A DNA stretch of 22,784 nucleotides, taken from contig JAXFOH010000145.1 of NCBI GenBank assembly GCA_034180465.1, positions 1 to 22,784 of the forward strand, given 5' to 3'. The first letter of the stretch is position 1. Each line of letters opens with the position of its first letter. The notes beneath the pieces were generated by a model that saw nothing but the letters and a program-made list of their open reading frames with translations, ran no database searches and had not been told where the DNA came from. The position numbers and the translations under genes are program-made. Of the stretch, positions 1 through 7,245 are shown in pieces. Source of the DNA: CAKUIA01 sp034180465 (GTDB lineage: Bacteria; Verrucomicrobiota; Verrucomicrobiia; Opitutales; Intestinicryptomonadaceae).

Positions 1-55
1 GTTTAAAAGCTATTCAAAAATAGTTCCCGAATTTATCGAAAACTTAAAATTGTAG
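1..55 (+). CDS. C-terminal tail of an unidentified upstream gene
   Basis: The frame read from base 2 is open to a TAG at 53-55 and gives 17 residues ending in PEFIENLKL. The stop lies 3 bases before the mntP ATG, which is typical of an operon neighbour. It is too short to assign a function. That it is a real coding end is an inference from the ordinary residue mix and the tight spacing. It could be chance, since 17 open codons are weak evidence. Confidence 0.4.
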   Translation, partial: FKSYSKIVPEFIENLKL

Positions 56-58
56 AAT

Positions 59-616
59 ATGTCGATTATAGAAAGTATTTTTACGGGCGTTGCCCTTGCA
101 ATGGACGCCCTTGCCGTTTCGATTTGCATGGCGGTTTGCGACAAAAACATAAAAGTTGCCGACACCGTAAAAGCCGCAACTTTTTTCGGGGTGTTTCAGT
201 TTATAATGCCGTGCATAGGCTTTTATTTGGGGGCCGCCGCAATTTCGTACATAGAAAAATACGACCACTGGGTTGCCTTTATACTGCTTTTTGCCATAGG
301 GGCAAATATGGTATACCAAGCCTACAAGGGCAACGATGCCCCGCAAAACATCAGCGCAAAAAGCCTTAAAACCCTGTTTATTTTGGCGGTTGCCACAAGC
401 ATAGACGCTTTGGCCGTGGGCGTTTCGCTTTCGTGCATGCAAGGGTCCATAATTCTATCGGCTGCAATAATAGGCATTGTTACTTTCGCAATTTCGTTTT
501 GCGGCGGAATATTCGGCCGAAAAATAGGCTCGAAGTACGACGCAAAATTTTCGGTTTTAGGCGGCGTTATTTTGATTGGCATAGGCATAAAAACGCTGTA
601 CGAGCATACTACTTAA
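59..616 (+). CDS. mntP: MntP-family manganese efflux pump
   Basis: Predicted inner-membrane exporter of Mn2+ that protects against manganese excess. The 185 residues match the usual length of the family (about 185-190) and form six hydrophobic segments built as two repeats. Each repeat carries the family signature with an essential aspartate in the membrane: AMDALAVS at residues 14-21 (Asp16) and TSIDALAVG at 113-121 (Asp116). A second small-residue-rich stretch (GGIFGRKIG, about 149-157) also fits the family. No signal peptide is needed. The ATG follows the upstream stop by 3 bases, without a clear Shine-Dalgarno sequence, so co-transcription or coupling with the preceding gene is likely. 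A yybP-ykoY manganese riboswitch often precedes mntP, but the window starts too close to see one. The family call is firm; the substrate is inferred from the family. Confidence 0.93.
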   Translation: MSIIESIFTGVALAMDALAVSICMAVCDKNIKVADTVKAATFFGVFQFIMPCIGFYLGAAAISYIEKYDHWVAFILLFAIGANMVYQAYKGNDAPQNISAKSLKTLFILAVATSIDALAVGVSLSCMQGSIILSAAIIGIVTFAISFCGGIFGRKIGSKYDAKFSVLGGVILIGIGIKTLYEHTT

Positions 617-726
617 AAGCGCAACCCCAGAAAATTTGCTTGAAAACAAAAGCCCTAAACGCCATTCTATTTTGTGCGAAAGCATTTCGTTTATATTAAC
701 AACAAAAAGAGGGGAATTATATAATT

Positions 727-1959
727 ATGAAAAAACTATTGTGCGCACTGGTTGCCGGCGTGCTGTCGCTTTCGGCTTTTGCCGAAAACTTGCACAGAAT
801 GAAAAGCATTCAAGAATACGGTGTTTTGCCCGAAAATACGCCGCAGCAAAATAAGGTAAATCTGCAAAAGGCAATCGACGAAGCCTCTTTGACGGGAGCT
901 GCATTGTATGTAGAACCCGTAAAGCTCGGCTACCCCGTAGAAAGCGGCATAATTTTAAGAAAGAACGTTTCGCTTATAGGCGTTAACGGCCCAGTAGGCC
1001 GCGGCACGAAAACCCCGAATATGCGCGAACCCGCAGGCTCGGTTTTTAGAATTACCGATACAAAAGCACCCTTTATAACGGTAGAAAGCGCAACGCAAAT
1101 TAGGGGCATTCAGTTCTATTATCCCGACCAGCCCATAGACGCCCCCGAAAGGATAAAGGAGTATCCCGCCACAATTCAAAGAGACAAAAAGAACGATGTA
1201 GAAGGGGTAACGCTTTCGTGCCTGACATTCTACGGAGAATATACCGCAATGGACTTTACAACCGACATAAAAAGCCACTGCGAGCAAATACTTTTCGAGC
1301 ACTGCTATGGCTACCCGCTAGGCGGCGAGTTTATAAAAATAAACAGGTGCACCGACATTCCCAGATTTTTGCACTGCCACGTTAACCCCGCAAACTTGCG
1401 CCAATTTAGAGGCGGCTTTTCCAGAGCTACTATCGACAGTGTTATAGCCAAAAAGAAGTTTGCCTATTATATAGAGGGCACCGACAACGCCCAGTTGGTA
1501 GACGTATTTACATTCGGTTCGTACGGCGGCATATTTTTGGGCAAAAACACCTACGGGCAGCTCACAAACTTCAATCTCGACTGCGTATGCATAGGCATTT
1601 TAAAAGAAGGCTCGCAAAACTTTAACAGAAATTGGATGATTGCCCAGGGCTCTATAATTGCAAACGCTGGCGACAAGGTTGAAGATGTGCACCCCTTTTT
1701 GATTAGGGGAACAGGACATACCGCAATTACCAATGTAGAGGCATTCTCGGGCAAAAACGGCGCGCTTACCGCCATAGGGAAATCGTACGACTTTATTACC
1801 ATAGAAGGCGAAGGCAACCCAACTGTATCGCTTTTCGGTTGCAGAATGCGCAACTATGTTGCCGAAAACCCCATAACAATTAAAAACCGCAAGGCAAAGG
1901 TTAGAGCCGTTGCCTGTGTAGACAACAAAATGGAGTTTTTCGATTTCGAAAACGACTAG
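727..1959 (+). CDS. Secreted pectate-lyase-superfamily (parallel beta-helix) protein
   Basis: A 410-residue protein with a Sec signal peptide (MKKLLCALVAGVLSLSAFA, cleavage expected after residue 19). The start of the mature part resembles the Pectate_lyase_3 pattern: YGVLPENTPQQNKVNLQKAI, about residues 33-52, then a segment on 'constructing' the helix and 'NVSLIGVNG' at about 79-87. The rest is a run of short beta-rich turns with Gly/Asn corners (for example GTDNAQLVDVFTFGSYGG and GQLTNFNLDCVCIG), as in right-handed beta-helix proteins. No standard GH28 or PL1 catalytic motif stands out, so it may bind or cleave a glycan, but substrate and chemistry are unknown. An AGAGGGG stretch at about 709-715 could act as a distant Shine-Dalgarno site. 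It is a single gene closed by the hairpin at 1984. An alternative is a non-enzymatic surface beta-helix protein. Confidence 0.7.
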   Translation: MKKLLCALVAGVLSLSAFAENLHRMKSIQEYGVLPENTPQQNKVNLQKAIDEASLTGAALYVEPVKLGYPVESGIILRKNVSLIGVNGPVGRGTKTPNMREPAGSVFRITDTKAPFITVESATQIRGIQFYYPDQPIDAPERIKEYPATIQRDKKNDVEGVTLSCLTFYGEYTAMDFTTDIKSHCEQILFEHCYGYPLGGEFIKINRCTDIPRFLHCHVNPANLRQFRGGFSRATIDSVIAKKKFAYYIEGTDNAQLVDVFTFGSYGGIFLGKNTYGQLTNFNLDCVCIGILKEGSQNFNRNWMIAQGSIIANAGDKVEDVHPFLIRGTGHTAITNVEAFSGKNGALTAIGKSYDFITIEGEGNPTVSLFGCRMRNYVAENPITIKNRKAKVRAVACVDNKMEFFDFEND

Positions 1960-1983
1960 CTTTTAAGAACTTTTAAAGACGAG

Positions 1984-2012
1984 TCCCCGAACGCTAAATT
2001 CGGGGATTTTTT
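1984..2012 (+). terminator. Rho-independent terminator after the beta-helix gene
   Basis: Stem TCCCCGAA (1984-1991) pairs with TTCGGGGA (1999-2006), with a 7-base loop and a six-T tract at 2007-2012. It lies 24 bases past the stop of the upstream gene. Confidence 0.9.
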
Positions 2013-2049
2013 CTGCACAAGAATATATTAGCATTGTTTAGGAAAGTTG

Positions 2050-2078
2050 TTGACACAAAATCTCGATCCCTATTAGAT
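2050..2078 (+). promoter_or_regulatory. Candidate sigma-70-type promoter of the CE15-type esterase gene
   Basis: A perfect TTGACA lies at 2050-2055. The -10 is ambiguous: TATTAG at 2071-2076 (15-base spacer) or TTAGAT at 2073-2078 (17-base spacer). The purine-rich GGAAGAAAG at 2088-2096 may serve as Shine-Dalgarno site for the ATG at 2104. The call rests on the strong -35 box and the position just after a terminator. Confidence 0.55.
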
Positions 2079-2103
2079 TGCTTTTTCGGAAGAAAGAACA
2101 TTT

Positions 2104-3396
2104 ATGAAATATACGCTAGAAAGAACCGCACTTTTCGCAGCCGTGTTTGCAGCTTTTGCAAGCTGCCTATATTCTGCGGAAAAATATAATCCGTCGGCAT
2201 ATAAAACTTGGGGCAATGCCAACTACGACGAATCTAAAATCAAGCCCTACACACTACCCGACATTTTCACCGCCCCCGACGGAAGGAAAATAGAAACTCC
2301 GCTAGACTGGAAAAATATTGCGCGCCCACAAATACGCCGCTTCGCCGAAACCGAGTTTTACGGCGAAGTTTTGCCGCGCCCGAAATCGCTTACGTTTTCG
2401 ATTTTAAGCGAAAGCGAAGTTTTTGCAGGCAAAGCTACAATGCGCCAAGTTTTGGCAAAAGCCGCCGACATAAACGGCGAAAAGACTTTTGAAATCCTTT
2501 TGTTTGTACCCAAAGCACAAAAACCAAAGGGTGCTTTTGTCTGCCTAAACTACAAGGGCAACCACACAACAAGCACAATAGACACAATAAATATCAGCAA
2601 AGTGTGGACAATGTCGGCAAAAAAGACAAACCGCGCCGACGAAAACCCGAGGGGATTGGCAAAGGCGCGCTGGCCTTTCGAAGAAATCATTTCGCGAGGA
2701 TATGCAATAGCAACTACCCACTACGAAAACTTTTACCCCGACGACAGGCTTAACGATCGCCGCAAAGACAGCATTTACGCCATATTCGATAAAAACGCTT
2801 CGCCTCACGGGCAGGCAACAGTAGCTTGGGCGTGGGGTCTACAAAGGGTCTTAGACTATATAGAAACCTGCCCTGAACTTGACAAAACGCGCGTTTTTGC
2901 GGTTGGGCATTCTAGAAATGCAAGGGCGGCCCTTTGCGCTGCAATATTCGACGAAAGATTTGCAATGTGCGCCATTAGCGGAGCAGGCAGGGTTGGTTGC
3001 ACGCTTTCGCGGCGCAACATAGGCGAGCCTTTATACCACATAACACACCAATTCCCGCATTGGTTCTCGCCAAAGCTGCAAACTTACGACCAAAAATTCG
3101 ACACAATGCCCATAGACCAACATCAAATTTTGGCATTGATGGCACCGCGCCCGATTTGCGTATTAAGCAAAACAAAAGACCGCTGGGCAGACCCAAAAGG
3201 CGAACTTATGAGCCTGGTTGAAGCTTCGAAAGTATACAAACTCTTTGGAGCAAAAAAGCTACCTACTATGGACAACTTTAAGGTAGACGCACCCTTTATC
3301 GGCCAAGTTGGCTACCAATATCTTGAAGGCGTACACAACATAACGGCCAAGGACTGGAAGTTTTTGTGCGACTTTGCCGATGAATACTTTAAATAA
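2104..3396 (+). CDS. Secreted CE15-type glucuronoyl esterase (alpha/beta hydrolase)
   Basis: Predicted to split ester bonds between 4-O-methyl-glucuronate of xylan and lignin alcohols, or a related uronate methyl ester, outside the cytoplasm. Length is 430 residues. A hydrophobic leader covers residues 8-24; the stretch FASC at 18-21 is a possible but imperfect lipobox, so it could be a lipoprotein. The order of motifs fits bacterial CE15: nucleophile elbow VGHSRNARAAL with Ser270, then ERFAMCAISGAG, TLSRRNIGEPL, FPHWF (318-322), IDQHQILALMAPRP (337-350), KDRWADPKGE with Asp359 as likely catalytic acid, and EGVHNITAKDW with His411. The family motif is G-C/H-S-R-x-G; here the final Gly is Ala273. 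The Glu used as acid by many CE15 enzymes after the elbow is not apparent, so Asp359 would have to take that role. It is a monocistronic unit between a promoter candidate and a hairpin. An acetyl xylan esterase-like role is a less likely alternative. Confidence 0.82.
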   Translation: MKYTLERTALFAAVFAAFASCLYSAEKYNPSAYKTWGNANYDESKIKPYTLPDIFTAPDGRKIETPLDWKNIARPQIRRFAETEFYGEVLPRPKSLTFSILSESEVFAGKATMRQVLAKAADINGEKTFEILLFVPKAQKPKGAFVCLNYKGNHTTSTIDTINISKVWTMSAKKTNRADENPRGLAKARWPFEEIISRGYAIATTHYENFYPDDRLNDRRKDSIYAIFDKNASPHGQATVAWAWGLQRVLDYIETCPELDKTRVFAVGHSRNARAALCAAIFDERFAMCAISGAGRVGCTLSRRNIGEPLYHITHQFPHWFSPKLQTYDQKFDTMPIDQHQILALMAPRPICVLSKTKDRWADPKGELMSLVEASKVYKLFGAKKLPTMDNFKVDAPFIGQVGYQYLEGVHNITAKDWKFLCDFADEYFK

Positions 3397-3426
3397 AAAA
3401 CAAACATACCTACTTAAACAAAACAA

Positions 3427-3455
3427 ATGCGCCCAATTTTTCGGGCGCATTTTTT
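3427..3455 (+). terminator. Rho-independent terminator after the CE15-type gene
   Basis: Stem ATGCGCCC (3427-3434) pairs with GGGCGCAT (3443-3450), with an 8-base loop and T's at 3450-3455. It lies 30 bases past the stop codon. Confidence 0.9.
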
Positions 3456-3589
3456 ATTGCTTTTTATTTGCCACCGCCCTTTTACACCCTTAAAACACGC
3501 CGCATAAGAACAATTGCATACCCCATAAAATATATAAAGAAAGCGGCAAAGCAACCGGCAATATCCGGGGAAAAACATGCATTAAAATA

Positions 3590-3628
3590 CAAACAAAAAG
3601 CCTGCGTAAAAATTCTACGCAGGCTTTT
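3590..3628 (-). terminator. Rho-independent terminator of the DUF1080 gene
   Basis: A long perfect stem: AAAAGCCTGCGTA (3596-3608) and TACGCAGGCTTTT (3616-3628), with a 7-base loop. Read on the minus strand it is followed by a T-rich tail and sits 25 bases past the stop of the minus-strand gene at 3653. Because the outer pairs are A/T on both sides it may stop transcription in both directions. Confidence 0.9.
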
Positions 3629-3652
3629 CTATAAATTTATGTAAAACTTAAA

Positions 3653-4690
3653 TTACAAGGGCATTACCCAGAAGTTGCGGAAGCTTATCGGATTTGTGTG
3701 GTCTTGCAACTGAATCGAGAAAGGCCCCGTGGGATGCTCGTATCCCTTTGCCTTTGTCGGAAACAAGCTTGTTTGGTAGAATACGGGAGTTTCGTTATGA
3801 ATTTTTATGCCGTTGTGCCAAACCGTAAAGGTGGGGTACTTTACCAACCTGCCATTTGCAAATTCTGCGGGGCGGAAAATTATGTCGTAGGTTTGCCATG
3901 CGCCCTGCTCTATGCTTGCATTGCTTTGCGGGGGCGTTTGCCTATAGATTGCGCCGCAGCCGTTCCACAAATTGGGCATGCCAAACGAGTCTAAAATCTG
4001 CACTTCGTAAGGGCCTACAATAACACCCGAATTATTCCTTGCTTGGGCGTCCTTTTCGTAGCCTTCGTTGGGAATCATAAATTCCAAGTGCATTTTAAAT
4101 GCGCCGAACTTGTCTTTTGTGAAAATGCTTGTGTCTATGCGCTTGCCCTTTTCGTCTTTAAGACCGGTTTTTACTGTCATTGCCCCGTTTGCAACTTCCC
4201 AGCGGCAGGGTTTGCCGTTTCTTTCCTCAAGCTTCGAGGTATCTTTGCCGTCGAAAATTACAATAGCGCCTGCGGGTGCTTTCATTCCCATTGTCTTAGA
4301 CACAAAGTTAAGCCTTTTTAGGTCTATGGTAACATTGTGAACGTTTTTACCTGTGCTTTGTGTACCGCTTGCCTTTAGTGTTGCGGGCGTAATTTCGCCT
4401 TTAATGTCTAGCCCGTTAGATTTATTTGCAAACGACAATTTGCCGTTTTCTTCCTTTAGTCCGTCTACCAAATAGTATGTTTCGGCATTTGCCATAATTG
4501 CGGGTAAAAGCTTTACTCTGTACCCGTTTGCGCCCCTGAATACTTCGGCGTAAATAACGGGATCGCTACCCAAAGGATAACCCTTTGCGCCAGAAACCGT
4601 GCCCGTGTAAAAGCCGGCAAACTTGTCTTTTTCGGCAAACGCCGAAAGCGTTAAAACAAAACTTATAAATAAGAATAGTAATTTCCTCAT
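3653..4690 (-). CDS. Secreted DUF1080 (3-keto-disaccharide hydrolase family) protein
   Basis: Length is 345 residues from the ATG at 4690. An in-frame TTG three codons earlier is possible, but the ATG gives a clean Sec signal peptide (MRKLLFLFISFVLTLSAFA). Residues 20-135 form a beta-rich N-terminal module that I do not recognise. Residues about 140-345 are a DUF1080 domain: IVIFDGKDTSKLEE (143-156), CRWEVANGAMTVK (162-174), ARNNSGVIVGPYEVQILDSF (217-236), GCGAIYRQTPP (244-254), and the ending GPFSIQLQDHTNPISFRNFW (322-341). Characterised family members act on 3-keto-glycosides produced by Gfo/Idh/MocA dehydrogenases, cleaving them by hydrolysis or by elimination and hydration. Here a Tat-exported Gfo/Idh/MocA partner is encoded at 15542, so both would work in the periplasm; that pairing is an inference. 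The gene stands alone with its own promoter candidate and terminator. Confidence 0.88.
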   Translation of the reverse strand: MRKLLFLFISFVLTLSAFAEKDKFAGFYTGTVSGAKGYPLGSDPVIYAEVFRGANGYRVKLLPAIMANAETYYLVDGLKEENGKLSFANKSNGLDIKGEITPATLKASGTQSTGKNVHNVTIDLKRLNFVSKTMGMKAPAGAIVIFDGKDTSKLEERNGKPCRWEVANGAMTVKTGLKDEKGKRIDTSIFTKDKFGAFKMHLEFMIPNEGYEKDAQARNNSGVIVGPYEVQILDSFGMPNLWNGCGAIYRQTPPQSNASIEQGAWQTYDIIFRPAEFANGRLVKYPTFTVWHNGIKIHNETPVFYQTSLFPTKAKGYEHPTGPFSIQLQDHTNPISFRNFWVMPL

Positions 4691-4701
4691 AACAGGCAAA
4701 A

Positions 4702-4730
4702 AGTTAAATTTTGCCGCAAAAGTTTGTCAA
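4702..4730 (-). promoter_or_regulatory. Candidate promoter of the DUF1080 gene, close to its ATG
   Basis: On the minus strand a perfect TTGACA occupies 4730-4725. A weak -10 (TTAACT, 4707-4702) follows after 17 bases. The predicted RNA start would then fall only a few bases before the ATG at 4690, and no Shine-Dalgarno sequence is seen. The -35 is convincing, the -10 is not. Confidence 0.45.
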
Positions 4731-5042
4731 GTTTTTACGGACTATGAGCGCAATTCAAACACAAAAGCCACAAAAATCAGTTAAGTTAAGCTAAGAACTC
4801 GGACTTTCTTACAAATTTGTATTTTATTTTGAAAAAAAAGCTTTTTTTTTCAAAAAACAAGCAAGAAAACCTTGCAATATATAAAAACAAAGCTTTCTAT
4901 ATAATACGAATTCTAGGTAAGGTTTTAGCAAGAATTAACGAGGAATTTTTCCAGATTTTTTCGGGCAAAAGCACCTTTTATTTAAAAAGTCCAAAAAAGC
5001 GTTAAACTCGCGTAAAAACGTCTTTTACTCTTTTAAAGATTT

Positions 5043-5071
5043 TTAATTTATCTCAACAAAAACAACATAAT
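5043..5071 (+). promoter_or_regulatory. sucC: Weak candidate promoter of sucC
   Basis: CATAAT at 5066-5071 matches five of six -10 positions. The -35 position (TTAATT, 5043-5048, 17-base spacer) matches only three of six. The ATG at 5080 begins 8 bases after the -10 and no Shine-Dalgarno sequence is present, so a leaderless or near-leaderless transcript is possible. The TATAAT at 4900 may instead drive a longer leader. Confidence 0.3.
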
Positions 5072-5079
5072 TCTGAAAA

Positions 5080-6267
5080 ATGAATATACACGAATATCAA
5101 GCAAAAGAATTGTTCAAGAATTACGGAGTCGCAGTTGCAAACGGAGTTGCCGTCCAAAAGGCGGAAGATTTCTCCAATGCAATCTCGCAACTTTCGGGCG
5201 ACGAAATCGTCGTAAAAAGCCAAATTCACGCTGGCGGCCGCGGCAAGGGCACGTTTAAAGACGGCTACCAGGGCGGCGTTCACGTTGCCAAAAAGGCCGA
5301 AGCCGAAGCCATTGCAAACAAAATGCTCGGCAATGTTTTGGTTACAAAACAAACGGGGCCTGCAGGCAAAATGGTAAACACAATCTACTTTACCGAATGC
5401 ACAAACATTCAGAAGGAATACTATTTTGCGATAGTAATGGACAGGGAATCGAGCAAGGTTGCTATCATTGCCTCCACCGAAGGCGGTATGGACATCGAAA
5501 AGGTTGCCGAAGAAAAACCCGACAAACTCCTTAAGGTTTTTGTTAACCCCGAATTCGGTTTGCAGCCCTTCCAAATCAGGGAATTGGCATTCTTCTTGGG
5601 CTTTGGCGAAAAGGCTTTAATGAAGCAGTTTACAGCCATTGCAAAAGGTTTGTACAACCTCTTCTGGGAAAAAGACTGCTCTATTGTTGAAGTTAACCCC
5701 CTAATTTTGAGCGACGACAACAGAATTGTTGCCCTCGACGCAAAGGTTGTATTCGACGACAACGCAGTATTCCGCCACCCCGATATTGCCGCTTTGCGCG
5801 ACGTAACCGAAGAAGACCCCAAAGAAGTTGAAGCCAAAAAATTTGACCTTAACTACATTAAGCTCGACGGCAATATTGCCTGCATGGTTAACGGCGCGGG
5901 CTTGGCAATGGCTACAATGGACATCATTAAGCACTTCGGAGGCGAACCCGCAAACTTCCTAGATGTTGGCGGTTCGGCAAACGAAGAGGCAATTACCGGC
6001 GCATTCAAGATTTTGCTTAGCGACGAAAACACAAAGGGCATTTTAATCAACATCTTCGGCGGCATTATGAGGTGTGACGTTATCGCAAAGGGCGTAATTG
6101 CGGCTTCGAAGAACGTTAACTTGCAGTTGCCCCTTGTTGTAAGACTTGAAGGCACAAACGTAGCCGAAGGCAAAAAGCTTTTGTCCGAAAGCGGCATCAA
6201 CTTGGTAGCGGCCGACTCGCTTAAAGACGCGGCCGAAAAGATAGTAAAAATTGTCAACAACAAATAA
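5080..6267 (+). CDS. sucC: Succinyl-CoA synthetase (ADP-forming), beta subunit
   Basis: Forms with SucD the enzyme that converts succinyl-CoA, phosphate and ADP (or GDP) to succinate, CoA and ATP (or GTP) in the cytoplasmic citric acid cycle, or runs in reverse during fermentation. The 395 residues compare with 388 in E. coli. It opens with the standard MNIHEYQAKELF, followed by the ATP-grasp region (KSQIHAGGRGKGTFKDG, about residues 46-62; VEVNPLIL, about 204-211) and the subunit-interface/CoA-ligase half (GAGLAMATMD, NFLDVGGSANEEA, NIFGGIMRCDVIAKG). No frameshift or missing motif. No Shine-Dalgarno sequence precedes the ATG. sucD follows after 9 bases. The full TCA operon genes (sucAB, sdh) are not adjacent, so the pair is a stand-alone unit here. 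Confidence 0.98.
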   Translation: MNIHEYQAKELFKNYGVAVANGVAVQKAEDFSNAISQLSGDEIVVKSQIHAGGRGKGTFKDGYQGGVHVAKKAEAEAIANKMLGNVLVTKQTGPAGKMVNTIYFTECTNIQKEYYFAIVMDRESSKVAIIASTEGGMDIEKVAEEKPDKLLKVFVNPEFGLQPFQIRELAFFLGFGEKALMKQFTAIAKGLYNLFWEKDCSIVEVNPLILSDDNRIVALDAKVVFDDNAVFRHPDIAALRDVTEEDPKEVEAKKFDLNYIKLDGNIACMVNGAGLAMATMDIIKHFGGEPANFLDVGGSANEEAITGAFKILLSDENTKGILINIFGGIMRCDVIAKGVIAASKNVNLQLPLVVRLEGTNVAEGKKLLSESGINLVAADSLKDAAEKIVKIVNNK

Positions 6268-6276
6268 GGATTTACA

Positions 6277-7158
6277 ATGAGCGTACTGGTAAATAAAGAC
6301 ACAAGAGTAGTAGTTAGCGGTATCACCGGTTCTGCGGGCGGTTTCCACGCAAAACTTTGCATGGAATACGGCACAAAGATTGTTGCGGGCGTAACACCCG
6401 GCAAAGGCGGCCAGCTTTTCGACGGCAAAGTTCCGGTATTTAACACAATTAAAGAGTCGGTTGCAAAAGAAGGCGCTAACGCTTGCATGATATTCGTTCC
6501 CCCTGCGTTCGCTGCCGACTCGATTATGGAGGCAATCGACGCAAAGATTCCCCTAATCGTTTGCATAACCGAAGGCATTCCCGTTAAGGATATGGCATTG
6601 GTTAAGGCTCGCTTGAACGCTCCCGACAGCGTTTCAAGGCTTATAGGCCCCAACTGTCCCGGCATTATCACTCCCGACGAATGCAAGATCGGCATTATGC
6701 CAGGCTACATTCACAAAAGAGGCAATATCGGCATTGTAAGCCGCTCGGGCACTCTTACATACGAAGCCGTTTGGCAGACAACCCAGTTGGGCTTTGGTCA
6801 AAGCACTGTTATAGGCATTGGCGGCGATCCGATTAACGGTACAAGCCACATCGACGCTTTGAAAATGTTCAACGACGACCCCGAAACAGAAGCCATTATT
6901 ATGATTGGCGAAATCGGCGGCACGGGCGAACAAAAAGCAGCCGAATGGGTAAAGAAAAACTGCAAAAAACCCGTTGCAGCCTTCATCGCGGGTGCGACGG
7001 CTCCCAAAGGCAAAAGAATGGGCCACGCAGGCGCAATTATCGCAGGCCGTTCGGGCTCTGCAGCCGACAAGATTGCAGCCCTCAAAGACGCAGGCATTGC
7101 GGTTGCTCCCACCCCCTCGGATATGGGTATTACCCTTAAGGAACACTGGGGAAAATAA
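6277..7158 (+). CDS. sucD: Succinyl-CoA synthetase (ADP-forming), alpha subunit
   Basis: Binds CoA and carries the phosphohistidine intermediate of succinyl-CoA synthetase. The 293 residues are close to the family norm (about 290). The CoA-binding Rossmann part opens with VVVSGITGSAGGFHAK (11-26) and contains GVTPGKGG (38-45). RLIGPNCPGIITP lies at 121-133, and the active-site loop KRMGHAGAII (246-255) holds the phosphorylated His250. A clear AAGGA precedes the ATG by a normal distance. It is co-transcribed with sucC and closed by the hairpin at 7191. Confidence 0.98.
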   Translation: MSVLVNKDTRVVVSGITGSAGGFHAKLCMEYGTKIVAGVTPGKGGQLFDGKVPVFNTIKESVAKEGANACMIFVPPAFAADSIMEAIDAKIPLIVCITEGIPVKDMALVKARLNAPDSVSRLIGPNCPGIITPDECKIGIMPGYIHKRGNIGIVSRSGTLTYEAVWQTTQLGFGQSTVIGIGGDPINGTSHIDALKMFNDDPETEAIIMIGEIGGTGEQKAAEWVKKNCKKPVAAFIAGATAPKGKRMGHAGAIIAGRSGSAADKIAALKDAGIAVAPTPSDMGITLKEHWGK

Positions 7159-7190
7159 TTAACCCCCTAAGCAAATTGCATAAAAGAAAC

Positions 7191-7223
7191 AAAGCCCCGA
7201 AAATTCGGGGCTTTTGTTTTTTT
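7191..7223. terminator. Bidirectional terminator between sucD and the sigma factor gene
   Basis: Stem AAAGCCCCGAA (7191-7201) pairs with TTCGGGGCTTT (7204-7214); the innermost A-T pairs probably open to make the loop. T tracts lie at 7212-7223 on the plus strand, and a T-rich run follows on the minus strand. It separates convergent genes ending at 7158 (+) and 7246 (-), so one hairpin can serve both. Confidence 0.9.
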
Positions 7224-7245
7224 AGCAGAAAGAAAAAATTGTAGC

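Larger units (their letters stand above)
4691..5079. other. AT-rich divergent intergenic region between the DUF1080 gene and sucC
   Basis: 389 bases without a convincing gene. It holds the minus-strand promoter candidate near 4702-4730, homopolymer-rich A/T tracts around 4825-4860, a TATAAT at 4900-4905 lacking a well-spaced -35, and a second -10-like CATAAT at 5066-5071 just before sucC. A 62-codon open frame at 4817-5005 (+) is Lys/Phe/Ile-rich, has no ribosome binding site and looks like a by-product of the AT content. No stable RNA structure was recognised. Confidence 0.6.

Noticed and set aside
1..58. yybP-ykoY manganese riboswitch for mntP
   Set aside because: Only 58 bases are available upstream, they seem to be coding, and the conserved loop motifs are not present.
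3451..3595. Possible small RNA between the two terminators
   Set aside because: No promoter or stable fold beyond short chance hairpins could be seen; the segment is simply the spacer between convergent genes.
4817..5005. 62-codon open frame (+) before sucC
   Set aside because: Lys/Phe/Ile-rich because the DNA is AT-rich; no ribosome binding site, no recognisable domain.
5853..6695. 280-codon open frame on the minus strand across sucC/sucD
   Set aside because: Antisense shadow of two highly conserved genes, caused by their codon bias; no family resemblance.
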